Notes: generated by a model from the letters alone, not told the origin. A stretch of DNA of 64,000 nt from Treponema sp. (GCA_024402695.1 JAKSTG010000012.1:16211-80210), one strand, 5' to 3'. Shown: positions 15,494 through 25,713, numbered from the stretch's first letter. Numbers and translations: made by a program.

Positions 15494-18402
15494 TATTTTT
15501 CCCTCTTTGTGTAAGTAGTTCTGCAGACTGTGTTATACGGACAGTTAGAGCAGTGTTCATAATCTTTAACTTTATTGAAGTCTGGTTCAAAATTTTTGCA
15601 GGCTTTAATTTCAGAAGCAAAGACTTCAGCATATTTTCTTAAAACCTCAACTGTTTCCTGAAACTCCCCTGCTGTCACTGTTTTATCATTAGCGTTCTTT
15701 AAACCTTTAGCTGTCAGAATAGGCTCCCGGACAATATATTTCTTTTCTGCTTTTTTCAGACTGAAGAAAAGAACCTGTTCCAGATCTCCCTGTTTAATAA
15801 GACCGCTTCTCTGCAAAAGATGGACATACATTGGAAGCTGGAAATCCTTCATCTCTGGAAGGATTTCAGATTGTGGATTATATTCCCCAGGATTAATTAT
15901 GCAGTCCGAAGGTCCTTTCGTATAATTGGTTTTATAATCAATGATTGTAAGTTTATCTTCATTACAGAACACACCATCGATTTCTCCGTAAAGTCTGTAA
16001 TCAGGATTTTCGTCATCAGAGAAACTTCCTTCCGTAGCAGAAACCCTGAAATTACCGAAACCGCTATCCTTTGAATGGCCTTCATCATAAGGCATACACA
16101 AAGAACGAAGGATTGGAATAAAGAATTCTGAAACTTTATCGATCTGGGATTCCATAACTTCTTTCAGCAACGGACTTTTTGTTTTCTCCTGATTAAAGCT
16201 CAAAGCTTTTCTGTCTCGGAATTCTTCGTAAACTTCCTTCATATATTTTTTAATTTTCTGAAGAATCATTTCTTCGTCAGGAAGTTCACCGGCTTCATTC
16301 ACCAGAGGAATAGGTTTCAGGTTGTCATGGTACTCTCCAAAAAACTTCTCGAGAACTCTGTGGTAAATATTTCCCACGTCAAAAACATTAAAAAGTTCCG
16401 TAGTCAGAGAATCTTCAGAAAGATCCAGAACGTTTGAAAAAATCCATTTTCTTGGACAGGGAAAATAATTGCTCATAGCTGAAGCACTGATGCTGATCTT
16501 TCCTTCTTTTGAAGCTTTTTCCTGAACAAGATTTTTCAAGGTCTCGCTTATATTCCCCTGATCGCCAAGAGAACTGTTTATTTTTTTATAGTATTCGAAC
16601 CCTTTGTCATCCCCCGTCTGCATTTCATAAACAGAATCCGGTTTAAAAGAGTTCTTTTCTTTTTTAAGAAAAGCCAGTTCTTTTTCAGGATAATCCCATT
16701 TATGAAGTTCCGGAGAAATCTCATCATCAGGATCGTCTTCTGTAGTAAGACGAGAATGAGGAATTGCAAATCCGTTTACGGTGCTCTGGCTGCAGGAGAA
16801 AAAAACATTTTCTTTTCCATAAAGAAGAATGAAACTTTCTGCAGCAGTGTCTTCATCCTGAATTCCAAGAGCAGCACGTTTTTCATTGCTCAAGAATTTC
16901 ATGCGTGGATTCATGACTGAAAGATTTGTCTGATTTGCATCAACCACAAACTGGTATTTGAATGCGGCCGAAGAAGACACTTTATATTTAAAAATATTTA
17001 CTCCGGCAGTTTTTTGCTGCGGCTGATAAACTGCGTTGTCCAGCTCATTTACAAAAAAAGCAAAAGGATTCGAAACTTTCACATTGTATTTTTCTTCCAG
17101 ATTTACCAGCTCTTCAAGCATATCAAGACAATGCCCAAGAACCAGGTTACATTCACTGTCTTCCGGAACAGTATCAAAATCGAAAAGTTTATCCCTGGAA
17201 GCAAACCAGGCCTGACGGACAGACTTGAAATCAGAAGCCCCGGAAAGTGAAGAAACCCATTTCTTAATTACTTCATACCATTTTGAAACCTGAATATCCT
17301 GAACCAAATTAAGGGTTTCTTTCCATACATCAACTTTCTTCCCGTCTTTTTCATAGTTGATGATGCACTTTCTTTTTGCCCCTTCCCGAATAAGTTCTTC
17401 ATTCAGTTCGTCATGCTTCCATGGCACAAAACTGTTTGTTAGCAGTTCGCGCATTGCATCATAGGCAAAATCCTGTTCCATCGTATTCTTAATACAGGTA
17501 AAAACAGATCCTGCGTTTATTCCTGTTACCTTTTTTCCGGAGCGGACAACATAAGGAATTGCATAAAGCTGAAGATCCCGTTCCACGTAAGGAAGATAAG
17601 TTTCTATATCCGGGATTGAAACTGCCATATCACGCCAGCTGACATTTTCGCTTTCATGAATATGACGAAGTTCCAGACAAAGCTTTCTGAATTCAGTTCT
17701 TGAATTTGTAAAGAAATCTGCAGGAACAGATTTGCTTATATCATCTGTATCTTCTGCAAAGAACACATGAAGATTCGGAGAGTCTTCTTTTGTGAAGAAA
17801 TCCCTATAATCTGCATAGTCATCCAGGATTTCAGGAAAGAAAATATAATAATCTTTATCACCTGTAAAAAGCTTTTTTGTTTCCCAGGCAGGTTCGTAAA
17901 GTTTTTCTTCCCGTTCTTTTCCTGTAACAGGATCTTTCAGAAGGAATTCTGAATATCGTCTGTAAAGTTCTTTGTAGTCTTCATCTTCTGCATCAAGGAC
18001 TTTTCCTCCGTTAACTTCATCATAACGGTCATTCCATGCTTTAAGAGAAGGAAGGACTGAACAGATCCAGTCTGTAAAAGAAGAGGAATTCTCTGCATAC
18101 TCCGGCGATATGATTTTCTTGAAGATCTTTTCTTTTTTATTGGCTTCCATAAGATTTTCAACAAAGACTTTACGCAAAAGTCTCGGAACCGGCTGCCCGG
18201 AAGATTTTTCATCGGTGGATTCTGCTTTGAATTTATCCCAGGCTTTGAATCTGTTTCGAGGAACGGCACGAACTCCGCTGTTTCTTACAGCCCATTCGGC
18301 CCAGGTTGAACAGGCAATATCTGTTGAAAAGACAAAAATCGCGTTGTCATTTCTGATATTTTCTGAAATTGTAGTCTGGATTGTTTTAAGAATAGAAGCC
18401 AC
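15493..18402 (-). CDS. addB: AddB-type PD-(D/E)XK nuclease subunit
   Basis: A 969-residue partner of AddA. The N-terminal two thirds form an inactivated helicase-like region: no Walker A P-loop is visible near the N-terminus. The C-terminal nuclease has the EIDG...DYKTN active-site pattern. A cysteine in FPCPRKW (about residue 632) plus C951, C954 and C960 form the four-cysteine iron-sulfur staple typical of AddB/RexB. Together with AddA it recognises and degrades DNA ends. The start is a GTG with a G-rich run a few bases upstream; the promoter region has TATAAT- and TATAAA-like boxes (18412-18440). Distant sequence with low overall similarity is normal for this subunit, so the call rests on the nuclease domain and the addA neighbour. 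Confidence 0.85.
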   Translation of the reverse strand: MASILKTIQTTISENIRNDNAIFVFSTDIACSTWAEWAVRNSGVRAVPRNRFKAWDKFKAESTDEKSSGQPVPRLLRKVFVENLMEANKKEKIFKKIISPEYAENSSSFTDWICSVLPSLKAWNDRYDEVNGGKVLDAEDEDYKELYRRYSEFLLKDPVTGKEREEKLYEPAWETKKLFTGDKDYYIFFPEILDDYADYRDFFTKEDSPNLHVFFAEDTDDISKSVPADFFTNSRTEFRKLCLELRHIHESENVSWRDMAVSIPDIETYLPYVERDLQLYAIPYVVRSGKKVTGINAGSVFTCIKNTMEQDFAYDAMRELLTNSFVPWKHDELNEELIREGAKRKCIINYEKDGKKVDVWKETLNLVQDIQVSKWYEVIKKWVSSLSGASDFKSVRQAWFASRDKLFDFDTVPEDSECNLVLGHCLDMLEELVNLEEKYNVKVSNPFAFFVNELDNAVYQPQQKTAGVNIFKYKVSSSAAFKYQFVVDANQTNLSVMNPRMKFLSNEKRAALGIQDEDTAAESFILLYGKENVFFSCSQSTVNGFAIPHSRLTTEDDPDDEISPELHKWDYPEKELAFLKKEKNSFKPDSVYEMQTGDDKGFEYYKKINSSLGDQGNISETLKNLVQEKASKEGKISISASAMSNYFPCPRKWIFSNVLDLSEDSLTTELFNVFDVGNIYHRVLEKFFGEYHDNLKPIPLVNEAGELPDEEMILQKIKKYMKEVYEEFRDRKALSFNQEKTKSPLLKEVMESQIDKVSEFFIPILRSLCMPYDEGHSKDSGFGNFRVSATEGSFSDDENPDYRLYGEIDGVFCNEDKLTIIDYKTNYTKGPSDCIINPGEYNPQSEILPEMKDFQLPMYVHLLQRSGLIKQGDLEQVLFFSLKKAEKKYIVREPILTAKGLKNANDKTVTAGEFQETVEVLRKYAEVFASEIKACKNFEPDFNKVKDYEHCSNCPYNTVCRTTYTKREK

Positions 18403-18471
18403 ACGCCCCCCTTTATACGATATACATAGAATTATACCGTATAAAAAGGATATCGTGGGCTTTAAGTTATT

Positions 18472-20493
18472 TTAAAATCGTTCGGCTTTACCGCTGCTCT
18501 TTTTGTAAAGACTTGCGGCGTTGCGGGTACTCTGTGTGTGAGTATTAGGGCGGTTTCCTTTGGCGCGGCCTTCACGGCGGTCACCTTCTTTGCGACCGTC
18601 TTTGCGGTCTTCACGGCGTCCGTCCCTTTCACGGCGGTCACTTCTTTCACCGTCACGACGGCCTTCGCGATCCCGTCTTTTTTCTTCTCCGCCTTCACGA
18701 ACTCCTTCAGGTCTGTCACGGAATGCACCGCGGCGGCGAGGACTTCTGTCAGGTTCACCTTTTGTATCAATATGCATGTGAGGCAGGTTCTTGTTATGTT
18801 TTGCCATATCAAGAGCTTTTTTAGCTGATTCTTTTGGCAGGCTTACAAGAGAGAACTCACGGGCCATATCAATGTTGTCTACTTTGTGATTTGGAATGTG
18901 CAGCAGATTACTGAAGAAGTCTGCAATATCACGAGGTCCCATATGGTCTTTCTTACCAAGAGAAACGAAGATACGTGTAGAATTAGGATCTGCTTCAAAA
19001 GAACGTCCCATTTTCTTAGGATTGCTGATTCTTCCGTAATGTTTTGGAGAAAGTTTTTCCCCGAATTCATCTGCAAGAACGGCAGCAAGAACAGCCTTTG
19101 CGTCTCCGCCATTGATAAGTTTTTCAGCAAGTTCTGTAAAGAAGGAATCAACTTCTACAGGGCTGTTTTCATTTTCTTCAACCGCATCCAAAGCTCCCCA
19201 TACCTTTCTTACCAGTTCATCCACAATTCTTATGCGTTTTGCTTCAAGAACATCGTGAACTGTAGGAACTTCTTCTTCCACCATCTGGCCTTTACTTGCC
19301 TTAGCAACGGCACGCTGCAGGAATGAAAGCTTACGGCGTTCTTCTGGGCGTACAAAAGTAACTGCAATTCCGGAACTTCCGGCGCGTCCTGTTCGACCGA
19401 TACGGTGAACATAAGTTGCTCCGTCAAATGGAATTGAATAGTTAACAACGTGGGTAAGCCCCGAAATATCAATACCGCGGGCTGCAACGTCTGTTGCAAC
19501 AAGAATACGGGTCTTCTTTGAGCGGAAGCGTTCAAGAACCTTTTCACGCTGATTCTGCATAATGTCCCCATGAAGGGCTGCGGCTTCGTAACCGCGAAGG
19601 TCCAGGGCACGGGTAACATTGTCGGCATCCATTTTTGTCATAGTGAATACAAGACCGTAGAAGTCCGGTGCCATATCAATAAGGCGTACCAAGGCTTCTA
19701 TCTTGTCACTTTCGCGAAGAACCCAGAACTTCTGGTCAATAAGAAGAGGTTCATCAACTACCCCTTCTTCTTCCATGATTTCGTATTCACCCATGAATTT
19801 CTGGGCAATTTTCAGAATAGGTTCAGGCATTGTAGCACTGAAAAGAAGGATTCTTGCGTCCGGATTTGCCTGTTCAAAGATATGTTCAATATCATCGATA
19901 AAGCCCATATCAAGCATTTCATCCCCTTCATCCAGAATAAAGTACTTGATTTTTGAAATATCCAGAGTCTTTCGTTCCAGATGGTCCTGAATACGGCCAG
20001 GAGTCCCTACTACAATTTCTGCTCCACGTCTCAGGTCCTTAATCTGTCCTGAATAGCTTGCTCCACCGTAAAGAACACAGGTTCTAGGGTATCCACCTTC
20101 TGTAAAACTCTGCATTTCTGTACATGTCTGCATTGCAAGTTCACGGGTAGGTTCAAGAATCAAAGCCTGAGGATAATCAGATTTTTCACGAAGCTGCTGA
20201 ATAATAGGAAGTCCGAAAGCGGCGGTTTTTCCTGTTCCTGTTCTGGCGCGGGCGATTACATTGGAATCTCCGTTCAAAAGACGTGGAATAGCCAGAACCT
20301 GAATTGGACTTGGGTATTCAAAACCTTTGCGGCGGACAGCGGCCAAAGCACGTTCATCAAGGCCCAGATCTTCAAAAGTTACGGGTCCGTCTGCTTCTGA
20401 TTCTGAGTCATCACTTAAAGTTACATCATTTTCGATAGGGATAATTTCATCAGAATCAAAAAGGTCTTCATTAGTTTTTTCATCAATTGTCAT
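18472..20493 (-). CDS. deaD: DEAD-box RNA helicase with DbpA-type RNA-binding domain
   Basis: A 673-residue ATP-dependent RNA helicase. After a short acidic N-terminus, the motifs run in order: Q-motif segment (FEYPSPIQ), ARTGTGKT, PTRELA, TPGRI, DEGD, SAT, ARGID and HRIGRTGRAG. A DbpA-like RNA-binding domain follows (RIFVSLGKKD...). The last 90 residues are a Arg/Asp/Gly-rich disordered tail, likely to bind RNA. The role is probably ribosome assembly or mRNA turnover, as for CsdA/DeaD. The start at 20493 is chosen over one 12 codons upstream because TATACT (20502-20507) lies 8 nt before it. Neither start has a Shine-Dalgarno, so the transcript may be leaderless. Confidence 0.9.
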   Translation of the reverse strand: MTIDEKTNEDLFDSDEIIPIENDVTLSDDSESEADGPVTFEDLGLDERALAAVRRKGFEYPSPIQVLAIPRLLNGDSNVIARARTGTGKTAAFGLPIIQQLREKSDYPQALILEPTRELAMQTCTEMQSFTEGGYPRTCVLYGGASYSGQIKDLRRGAEIVVGTPGRIQDHLERKTLDISKIKYFILDEGDEMLDMGFIDDIEHIFEQANPDARILLFSATMPEPILKIAQKFMGEYEIMEEEGVVDEPLLIDQKFWVLRESDKIEALVRLIDMAPDFYGLVFTMTKMDADNVTRALDLRGYEAAALHGDIMQNQREKVLERFRSKKTRILVATDVAARGIDISGLTHVVNYSIPFDGATYVHRIGRTGRAGSSGIAVTFVRPEERRKLSFLQRAVAKASKGQMVEEEVPTVHDVLEAKRIRIVDELVRKVWGALDAVEENENSPVEVDSFFTELAEKLINGGDAKAVLAAVLADEFGEKLSPKHYGRISNPKKMGRSFEADPNSTRIFVSLGKKDHMGPRDIADFFSNLLHIPNHKVDNIDMAREFSLVSLPKESAKKALDMAKHNKNLPHMHIDTKGEPDRSPRRRGAFRDRPEGVREGGEEKRRDREGRRDGERSDRRERDGRREDRKDGRKEGDRREGRAKGNRPNTHTQSTRNAASLYKKSSGKAERF

Positions 20494-20501
20494 AGGGTGT
20501 A

Positions 20502-20507
20502 AGTATA
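20502..20507 (-). promoter_or_regulatory. -10 box of the DEAD-box helicase gene
   Basis: TATACT on the minus strand, 8 nt before the ATG at 20493; no convincing -35 at the usual distance. Confidence 0.35.
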
Positions 20508-20623
20508 TAGAAGAAAACAAGTAGTGCATAGTATGTTATTTACTATATAAATAATCCTAATCACTTAAGCATTTTTTTCCGTTACTAGTTAAAAGAAGAA
20601 ATTTAGGGTAAAATGGATACAGT

Positions 20624-23600
20624 ATGCCAGGCTTAAGTCAGCTCATTCAATTTAATAAAGACATTCTTTCTCTTGGAGATGAAGTACAGCTCCGTGCCCA
20701 GCGCGGGGAAAAGCCTGTCCGCATACCGGTTCCAAAAAACATTGCAGATGTAGACGATTCTGAAGAATTTGTAATGGGAATGCCTGAAAATGAGGCAGTT
20801 GCCAAGGATACATCTGTAGATGATGACCTTTCTGATCTCCAGTCCCTTACTTCATCAGCTCCTGCAGCAACCTCTACCGTCTCTTCTTCGGCTGAAGAAG
20901 CCTCTACAGGCTTTGAAGTACCTGACATGTCAGCCCTTCTGGCTCCTATGCCTGCTACTGACGCTTTTGGCGAATCAACAGACATGCCTGATCTTTCTAT
21001 GTTCGAAGAACAGCCGGAAGAAGAAGTAATCGAAGAAGAACCTGAAGTAACTTCAATCGCAGACCTGGATCTGGACGCACTTCTTGGAGGTGCCGGATTT
21101 GATGGTTCTTCAGCTCCTACAACAGAAGAAACAACAACATCCTCTGCTTCCGATGACGACCTTGAATTCTATTCAGGCGGCTTTGGAGACGACAATTACA
21201 TACCTCAGAAAAAGAAAAAGCCTGCACCTGTACTCCCTGATCTGGACGCTTCAGAAGAAGTAGAACCTGAATCTTTTGATGAAGGAACCGGTGGAGCCCT
21301 TTCTCTGGAAGAACTGGGACTTGGGGACCTGGATTCAGGCGTTTCTTCAGAACCTGCCGCTTCCCCTTCAGGATTACCAGACAGCATCGATGACCTTATG
21401 GGAATTGATGATATTGAAACTCTTGATTCCGGAGACGCTTTAAGCCCTGCAGAAGACCTTTCTTTTGATGAACCTGCTTCGGGAACAGAAACAGCAGAAA
21501 CTCTCGATTTTGACCCTAATGTACTTGGCGATATCGAAGAAATATCAGACTTTGAACCGGTTGAGGTTGCCGCAGAAGAACTTGAATCTTTTGACGACAT
21601 TCCTGATTTTGAGGAACCGGCCGCCATTACAGAACCAGCTGACCTTTCAGAGCCGTTTGATACAGGAGCCGCAGATTCCGGTATTTCTGACGCAATTGAA
21701 CTTGAACTTGAAGACTTTGATGATATTCCTTCTTTGGAAGACACATCTTTCGATACAGACACAGTAACTTCCGATAATACAGAAACTTCTGACCTTTCCG
21801 CAGAAGCGGCCCTCCTTTCTGGAGACCTTTTTGACGAAAACACCGGCTCTGAAGCTGCAGAAATTGAAGATTTCTCTTCTTCTCCTGAACTGAACGAAGG
21901 GTTCGGAAGTGATTTTGGTGCCGCAACAGGTCTTGATGACTTTGATCTCGACGGGCTTCCAGACATGGACCAGCCTATGGACTTCTCTTCGGAAATCCCT
22001 GACATGTCTGGTGACTTCGGTTCTGCAGACTTCCCTTCAGAAGAATCTTCTTCTGATTCCGAAATGGAAGAAATGCCTATCGAAAGCTTTGATATTTCTG
22101 AAATGGAAGGAATGGACTTTGACGTTCCTGAAACTGATGCTCAGCTGGACGGTAGTGCCGATTCTGGTTCAGGAGATTTCTCTCTTGACGGTGATGACGG
22201 GGAATTCTCAATTCCTGGATTCTCTGACGTAGAAACAGCAAAAGAAGAAAAACGCGGACCACTCCTTATGACAAAGAGCGGAAGCTCAGAAAAAGAAGCT
22301 GAAGCCCTTCCACCTAACACTCTTTCTGATTCACAGTACAAGGTATTCCTTAAGAACCTTTCGACATATCCTCTCAACGTTCGTCTTGCTTTCGAAGACC
22401 TTATCGTAAAAAATGAGTTCACAGACGAAGCCGAATTCGAAATCGTTGAAAAGATCCTGAACAAAGCCCCTGCCCGCCAGGTTGCTTCCCTTCTGGAAAA
22501 AATGCTGGACATCTCTATTCCGGTTCCACGCAACTATGAACAGAGAACAGCAGAAGAATATGAAGCTTATAAAAAGTCCCTTTCATATCAGCTTAAAAAC
22601 AAGATTATTCCGGCTGTGTTCGCAGGATTTGTTCTTGTAATCGTAGGATTCGGACTTTTCAAGTTCACACAGAACTGTATTTACATCCCTGCAAAAGCAA
22701 ATCATCTGTACAAACAGGGATACGCAATGCTCCAGGCAGACGAATATCCTCAGTCAGAAATCAAGTTCAACGAAGCCGTTAAATACCGCATGAACAAGAA
22801 ATGGTTCTTCAAGTATGCCCGCGGTTACCGTGAAAGAAAACAGTATTTCAGAGCTGAATGGATGTACCAGAACATTCTGGACTTCTTCCGCCATGACAAA
22901 ATGGCTGGTCTTGAGTTCGCAACAATGGAACTGAATGACCTTGCAAACTTCGAAAAAGCAGAAGAAATCTGCCGCCGCCAGATTCTTGACTTCCACATCA
23001 ATGACGCAGACGGAATCCTCCTCCTCGGAGACATTTACCTTGAATGGGGAACAGAAAAAGATCCTGAAAAACTTGAATCAGCCCGCGAACAGTACGCAAC
23101 TCTGATTCAGCTTTATAAATCAAACAAACTTTACGAAGGACGCATGATGCGTTACTTCATCCGCACAGACAATCTTCCTGAAGTTCTTACTCTGAAGGCT
23201 TATTTCCTTCCAAAAGAAAAGAATCTGCCTCCTGAAGACTGGACTGAACTTTCAGGCTACATGCTTGATAAGCTTTACGGACCACTGGCACCAAGCGATG
23301 AATACCTCAGAACTTACATCGAAGACGTAAGACTCCTGCTTACCCGTGCCTGCAAAACTGACTATACAAATCCGATTGCCTCTTACAACCTTTCCCGTTA
23401 CTTCATCGAAACCGGTGAAAATGACGCCGCAAAGAACACTCTTATCGACACCCTGGATAAATTCAAGGCCGCTTCACAGCTTAAGAGAAGAGACCTTTAC
23501 AAATACATTGATACTTACCGCCTTGCCGGTGAAGAATATGCAAAAGCACAGGAATATCTGCGTGCCCAGGAATACTACACAGACGGTATTACCCTTTACA

Positions 23601-24298
23601 CAGCAGAACGGGATGCTTCAGGACTTGAAGGCAACAAGAAAATCGGTCAGCTTTTTGCAGACCAGGCCGACATGGATTACTTCATCACAGGTGATTATAA
23701 CAATGCTCTCCAGAACTACATTTCTTCTGTAGAACTTGAAAACGACAATTCATCAATCCGATACAAGATCGGTTACATCCAGTACAAGAAAAAGAACTAC
23801 AGCGAAGCTCTTGGTTCCTTCATGAAAGCCGGCGACGGCAACATCAAGGAAATCAACCTGATGCTGGCAATGGGTAACACCCTTACTCTCCGCGGTGATC
23901 ATTACGCCGCCCAGGGATATTACGAAGACCTTATTTCTAACCTGGACAAACAGATTGCAGACAAAGGCAAGACACTTACACCTCAGGCTGTAAGAGAAGA
24001 CAATGACCTTATTACTACATATCTTTACGCTTCAAACAACTACGGTGTAACTCTTTACCGCCTTGCTTCACGCACCGGTAACAGTTCTTTCAACGCAGAT
24101 GCAATCGTTCAGTTCTCACAGTCTGTAAGAGCATGGGATGCCCTTACACGTAACCAGGAAACAATGGTAAGACTTGGCGGTTCTAACCTGGCAGAAGAAA
24201 ACATCAAGTACATCACTCATCCTGTTCCAGACTTTGAACCTGCAATCTATACTGAAATCCCGAGAACAATTCTGAACAATGAGAAAATATCGTACTAA
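20624..24298 (+). CDS. flcA: TPR membrane protein resembling flagellar collar FlcA
   Basis: A 1224-residue protein with three parts. Residues 1-620 are a very long region rich in Asp, Glu, Ser and Pro with repeated acidic patches (DDIPDFEE, DDIPSLED) and only one strong basic cluster (about 193-197). A single membrane helix lies at about 663-683. The remainder is a chain of TPR-like helical repeats (about 690-1224), expected on the periplasmic side. The N-terminus (MPGLSQLIQFN) and this layout resemble FlcA, the periplasmic flagellar collar component described in Borrelia. That assignment is from family recall and is moderate. No Shine-Dalgarno is present; TAAAAT (20609-20614) ends 9 nt before the ATG. 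The next gene overlaps its 3' end by 20 bp. Confidence 0.68.
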   Translation: MPGLSQLIQFNKDILSLGDEVQLRAQRGEKPVRIPVPKNIADVDDSEEFVMGMPENEAVAKDTSVDDDLSDLQSLTSSAPAATSTVSSSAEEASTGFEVPDMSALLAPMPATDAFGESTDMPDLSMFEEQPEEEVIEEEPEVTSIADLDLDALLGGAGFDGSSAPTTEETTTSSASDDDLEFYSGGFGDDNYIPQKKKKPAPVLPDLDASEEVEPESFDEGTGGALSLEELGLGDLDSGVSSEPAASPSGLPDSIDDLMGIDDIETLDSGDALSPAEDLSFDEPASGTETAETLDFDPNVLGDIEEISDFEPVEVAAEELESFDDIPDFEEPAAITEPADLSEPFDTGAADSGISDAIELELEDFDDIPSLEDTSFDTDTVTSDNTETSDLSAEAALLSGDLFDENTGSEAAEIEDFSSSPELNEGFGSDFGAATGLDDFDLDGLPDMDQPMDFSSEIPDMSGDFGSADFPSEESSSDSEMEEMPIESFDISEMEGMDFDVPETDAQLDGSADSGSGDFSLDGDDGEFSIPGFSDVETAKEEKRGPLLMTKSGSSEKEAEALPPNTLSDSQYKVFLKNLSTYPLNVRLAFEDLIVKNEFTDEAEFEIVEKILNKAPARQVASLLEKMLDISIPVPRNYEQRTAEEYEAYKKSLSYQLKNKIIPAVFAGFVLVIVGFGLFKFTQNCIYIPAKANHLYKQGYAMLQADEYPQSEIKFNEAVKYRMNKKWFFKYARGYRERKQYFRAEWMYQNILDFFRHDKMAGLEFATMELNDLANFEKAEEICRRQILDFHINDADGILLLGDIYLEWGTEKDPEKLESAREQYATLIQLYKSNKLYEGRMMRYFIRTDNLPEVLTLKAYFLPKEKNLPPEDWTELSGYMLDKLYGPLAPSDEYLRTYIEDVRLLLTRACKTDYTNPIASYNLSRYFIETGENDAAKNTLIDTLDKFKAASQLKRRDLYKYIDTYRLAGEEYAKAQEYLRAQEYYTDGITLYTAERDASGLEGNKKIGQLFADQADMDYFITGDYNNALQNYISSVELENDNSSIRYKIGYIQYKKKNYSEALGSFMKAGDGNIKEINLMLAMGNTLTLRGDHYAAQGYYEDLISNLDKQIADKGKTLTPQAVREDNDLITTYLYASNNYGVTLYRLASRTGNSSFNADAIVQFSQSVRAWDALTRNQETMVRLGGSNLAEENIKYITHPVPDFEPAIYTEIPRTILNNEKISY

Positions 24299-24890
24299 AC
24301 TTCTCTTAAAAGAACTTTTCAGAAAATCAATTCACTTATGTGCCGCCCTGGTTCCTTCCTTGCTGGACCGGTGGTTCATATTAACAATCATCCTTCTTTT
24401 TCTTGCCCTTGCAGCTTATTCAATCTGCGAGTTTTTCCGTCTTAAAGGAATCAAGATTCCACTTGTTTCTAAAATAACAGAAATTGCAGCAAGACAACGG
24501 GATGAAGACAAATTTGTTCTGGGGCCGGTAACTCTTGTTCTGGGAATCATTCTTGCAGCCTTTTCAATCAGCAATCCGGAAGCCAGAAGAATCGGAATCT
24601 ACGCTTTGGCCTTTGGTGATGGACTTGCAAGTTTGTGCGGAAAGTTTTTCGGAAGAGTTCACATACCGGGAACAAAAGGAAAAACCGTTGCGGGAAGTCT
24701 TGCCTGCTGGACTGCAGTTTTCATCTCTACTTTCCACGTAATGCCTTTGGCTCCCCTTGCCTTTGCAACCGCCACAGCTGCAATGATCATTGAACTTCTT
24801 CCACTTGCAGATATGGACAACATAATTATCCCGCCGCTAATCGGATGGTTTTCGATTTTTTTCTGCCTGTTTGTGATGATAGGATTCTAA
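24279..24890 (+). CDS. Dolichol/phytol kinase-like membrane protein (COG0170)
   Basis: A 203-residue integral membrane protein with about five or six helices. The segment FGDGLASLCGKFFG followed by IPGTKGKTVAGS (about 110-145) is the CTP-binding signature of the SEC59/DGK1/VTE5 kinase family, which phosphorylates long-chain alcohols or diacylglycerol. The substrate in spirochaetes is unknown. It begins inside the last 20 bp of the TPR protein gene, so the two are translated from the same mRNA and are probably coupled. It converges with the membrane protein gene at 24898, with 7 bp between stops. Confidence 0.75.
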   Translation: MRKYRTKLLLKELFRKSIHLCAALVPSLLDRWFILTIILLFLALAAYSICEFFRLKGIKIPLVSKITEIAARQRDEDKFVLGPVTLVLGIILAAFSISNPEARRIGIYALAFGDGLASLCGKFFGRVHIPGTKGKTVAGSLACWTAVFISTFHVMPLAPLAFATATAAMIIELLPLADMDNIIIPPLIGWFSIFFCLFVMIGF

Positions 24891-24897
24891 GGTCTGA

Positions 24898-25707
24898 TTA
24901 AGAATAAAGATTTCTGTCGTGAAGATCTTTCAGATAAAAAATAGTCCCCAGAATCAGGAAAACCGCACTCAAAACACATACCGGGAAGAAAAGACTGTTT
25001 ATGGCAAGAACATAACCGGCAATAATAAAAGCCATTCCAAGTGTCGTTTTCTGGGAATTACTTTCCATAAGATTCAGGATAAACAAAGAAATCACTGAAA
25101 GAATGTCTATAAGTGCTTCAAATGCAACAATAATACTGTCAAAACCAGCGTGAACACGGAAATCTCTTTCGATAACCCCTGTATTTAATGGAAGAATCAT
25201 TGCGATTACCATTGAAACAATGATAATAAGAAGCATGTTTCTTTCGATATGCTGTTTCTGACTTGGACCCGAAAGAATTGCCGCAGAAAGCAAAGAAAGA
25301 GGTGCAAGAATACGGGCAAAAATAGAAAAGTTACCAATAAAAATCAGAAGTTCCGAAAAAGTATTCTGAACTGAAAGCATAGGAATATAGAAACGGGAAG
25401 ATTCTGCAAGAAGAGCAATCAGGAAACAGAAAAAGAAAGATATTTCAGAACACTGGGTTTTAGCAAAGGCATTTGTCATTGCCCTTGAAACTCCCACTAC
25501 ATAAAGATTCAAAAAAAGAAGCCCAAAGATTACTGCCATTGGCTGATAAACTACAAGAAGGCTTTTTACCAAAGAACCAGATGAAAAATCCAGATGCCAG
25601 GGATCATTGATCATGGTCAAAACAAAAAACAGCAGATTTCCAAGGAAAATCACCAGAGATACAATAAAAAGGGTAAAATTCAGTCTGTTTCTTGTTTTTA
25701 GCGTCAT
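24898..25707 (-). CDS. Polytopic membrane protein of unknown function
   Basis: A 269-residue protein with about seven or eight hydrophobic helices and short charged loops. I do not recognise a family. The start at 25707 is preferred over a longer reading into the divergent gene because the added segment is not membrane-like and would overlap the neighbour's promoter and start. A good promoter ends 6 nt before this ATG with no Shine-Dalgarno, so it is a leaderless candidate. The helix count and lack of catalytic motifs suggest a sensor or transport-related protein, but this is only a guess. Confidence 0.65.
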   Translation of the reverse strand: MTLKTRNRLNFTLFIVSLVIFLGNLLFFVLTMINDPWHLDFSSGSLVKSLLVVYQPMAVIFGLLFLNLYVVGVSRAMTNAFAKTQCSEISFFFCFLIALLAESSRFYIPMLSVQNTFSELLIFIGNFSIFARILAPLSLLSAAILSGPSQKQHIERNMLLIIIVSMVIAMILPLNTGVIERDFRVHAGFDSIIVAFEALIDILSVISLFILNLMESNSQKTTLGMAFIIAGYVLAINSLFFPVCVLSAVFLILGTIFYLKDLHDRNLYS

Positions 25708-25713
25708 AACAAA

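Noticed and set aside
20582..20591. Another copy of the hexuronate operator upstream of the TPR protein gene
   Set aside because: TTACTAGTTA shares only the TACTAGT core, differs at both ends of the palindrome, and the gene has no link to sugar metabolism.
21205..22005. A 266-codon Ser-rich open frame on the minus strand
   Set aside because: It is the mirror of the acidic low-complexity tail of the TPR protein; Glu and Asp codons read as Ser and related residues on the other strand.
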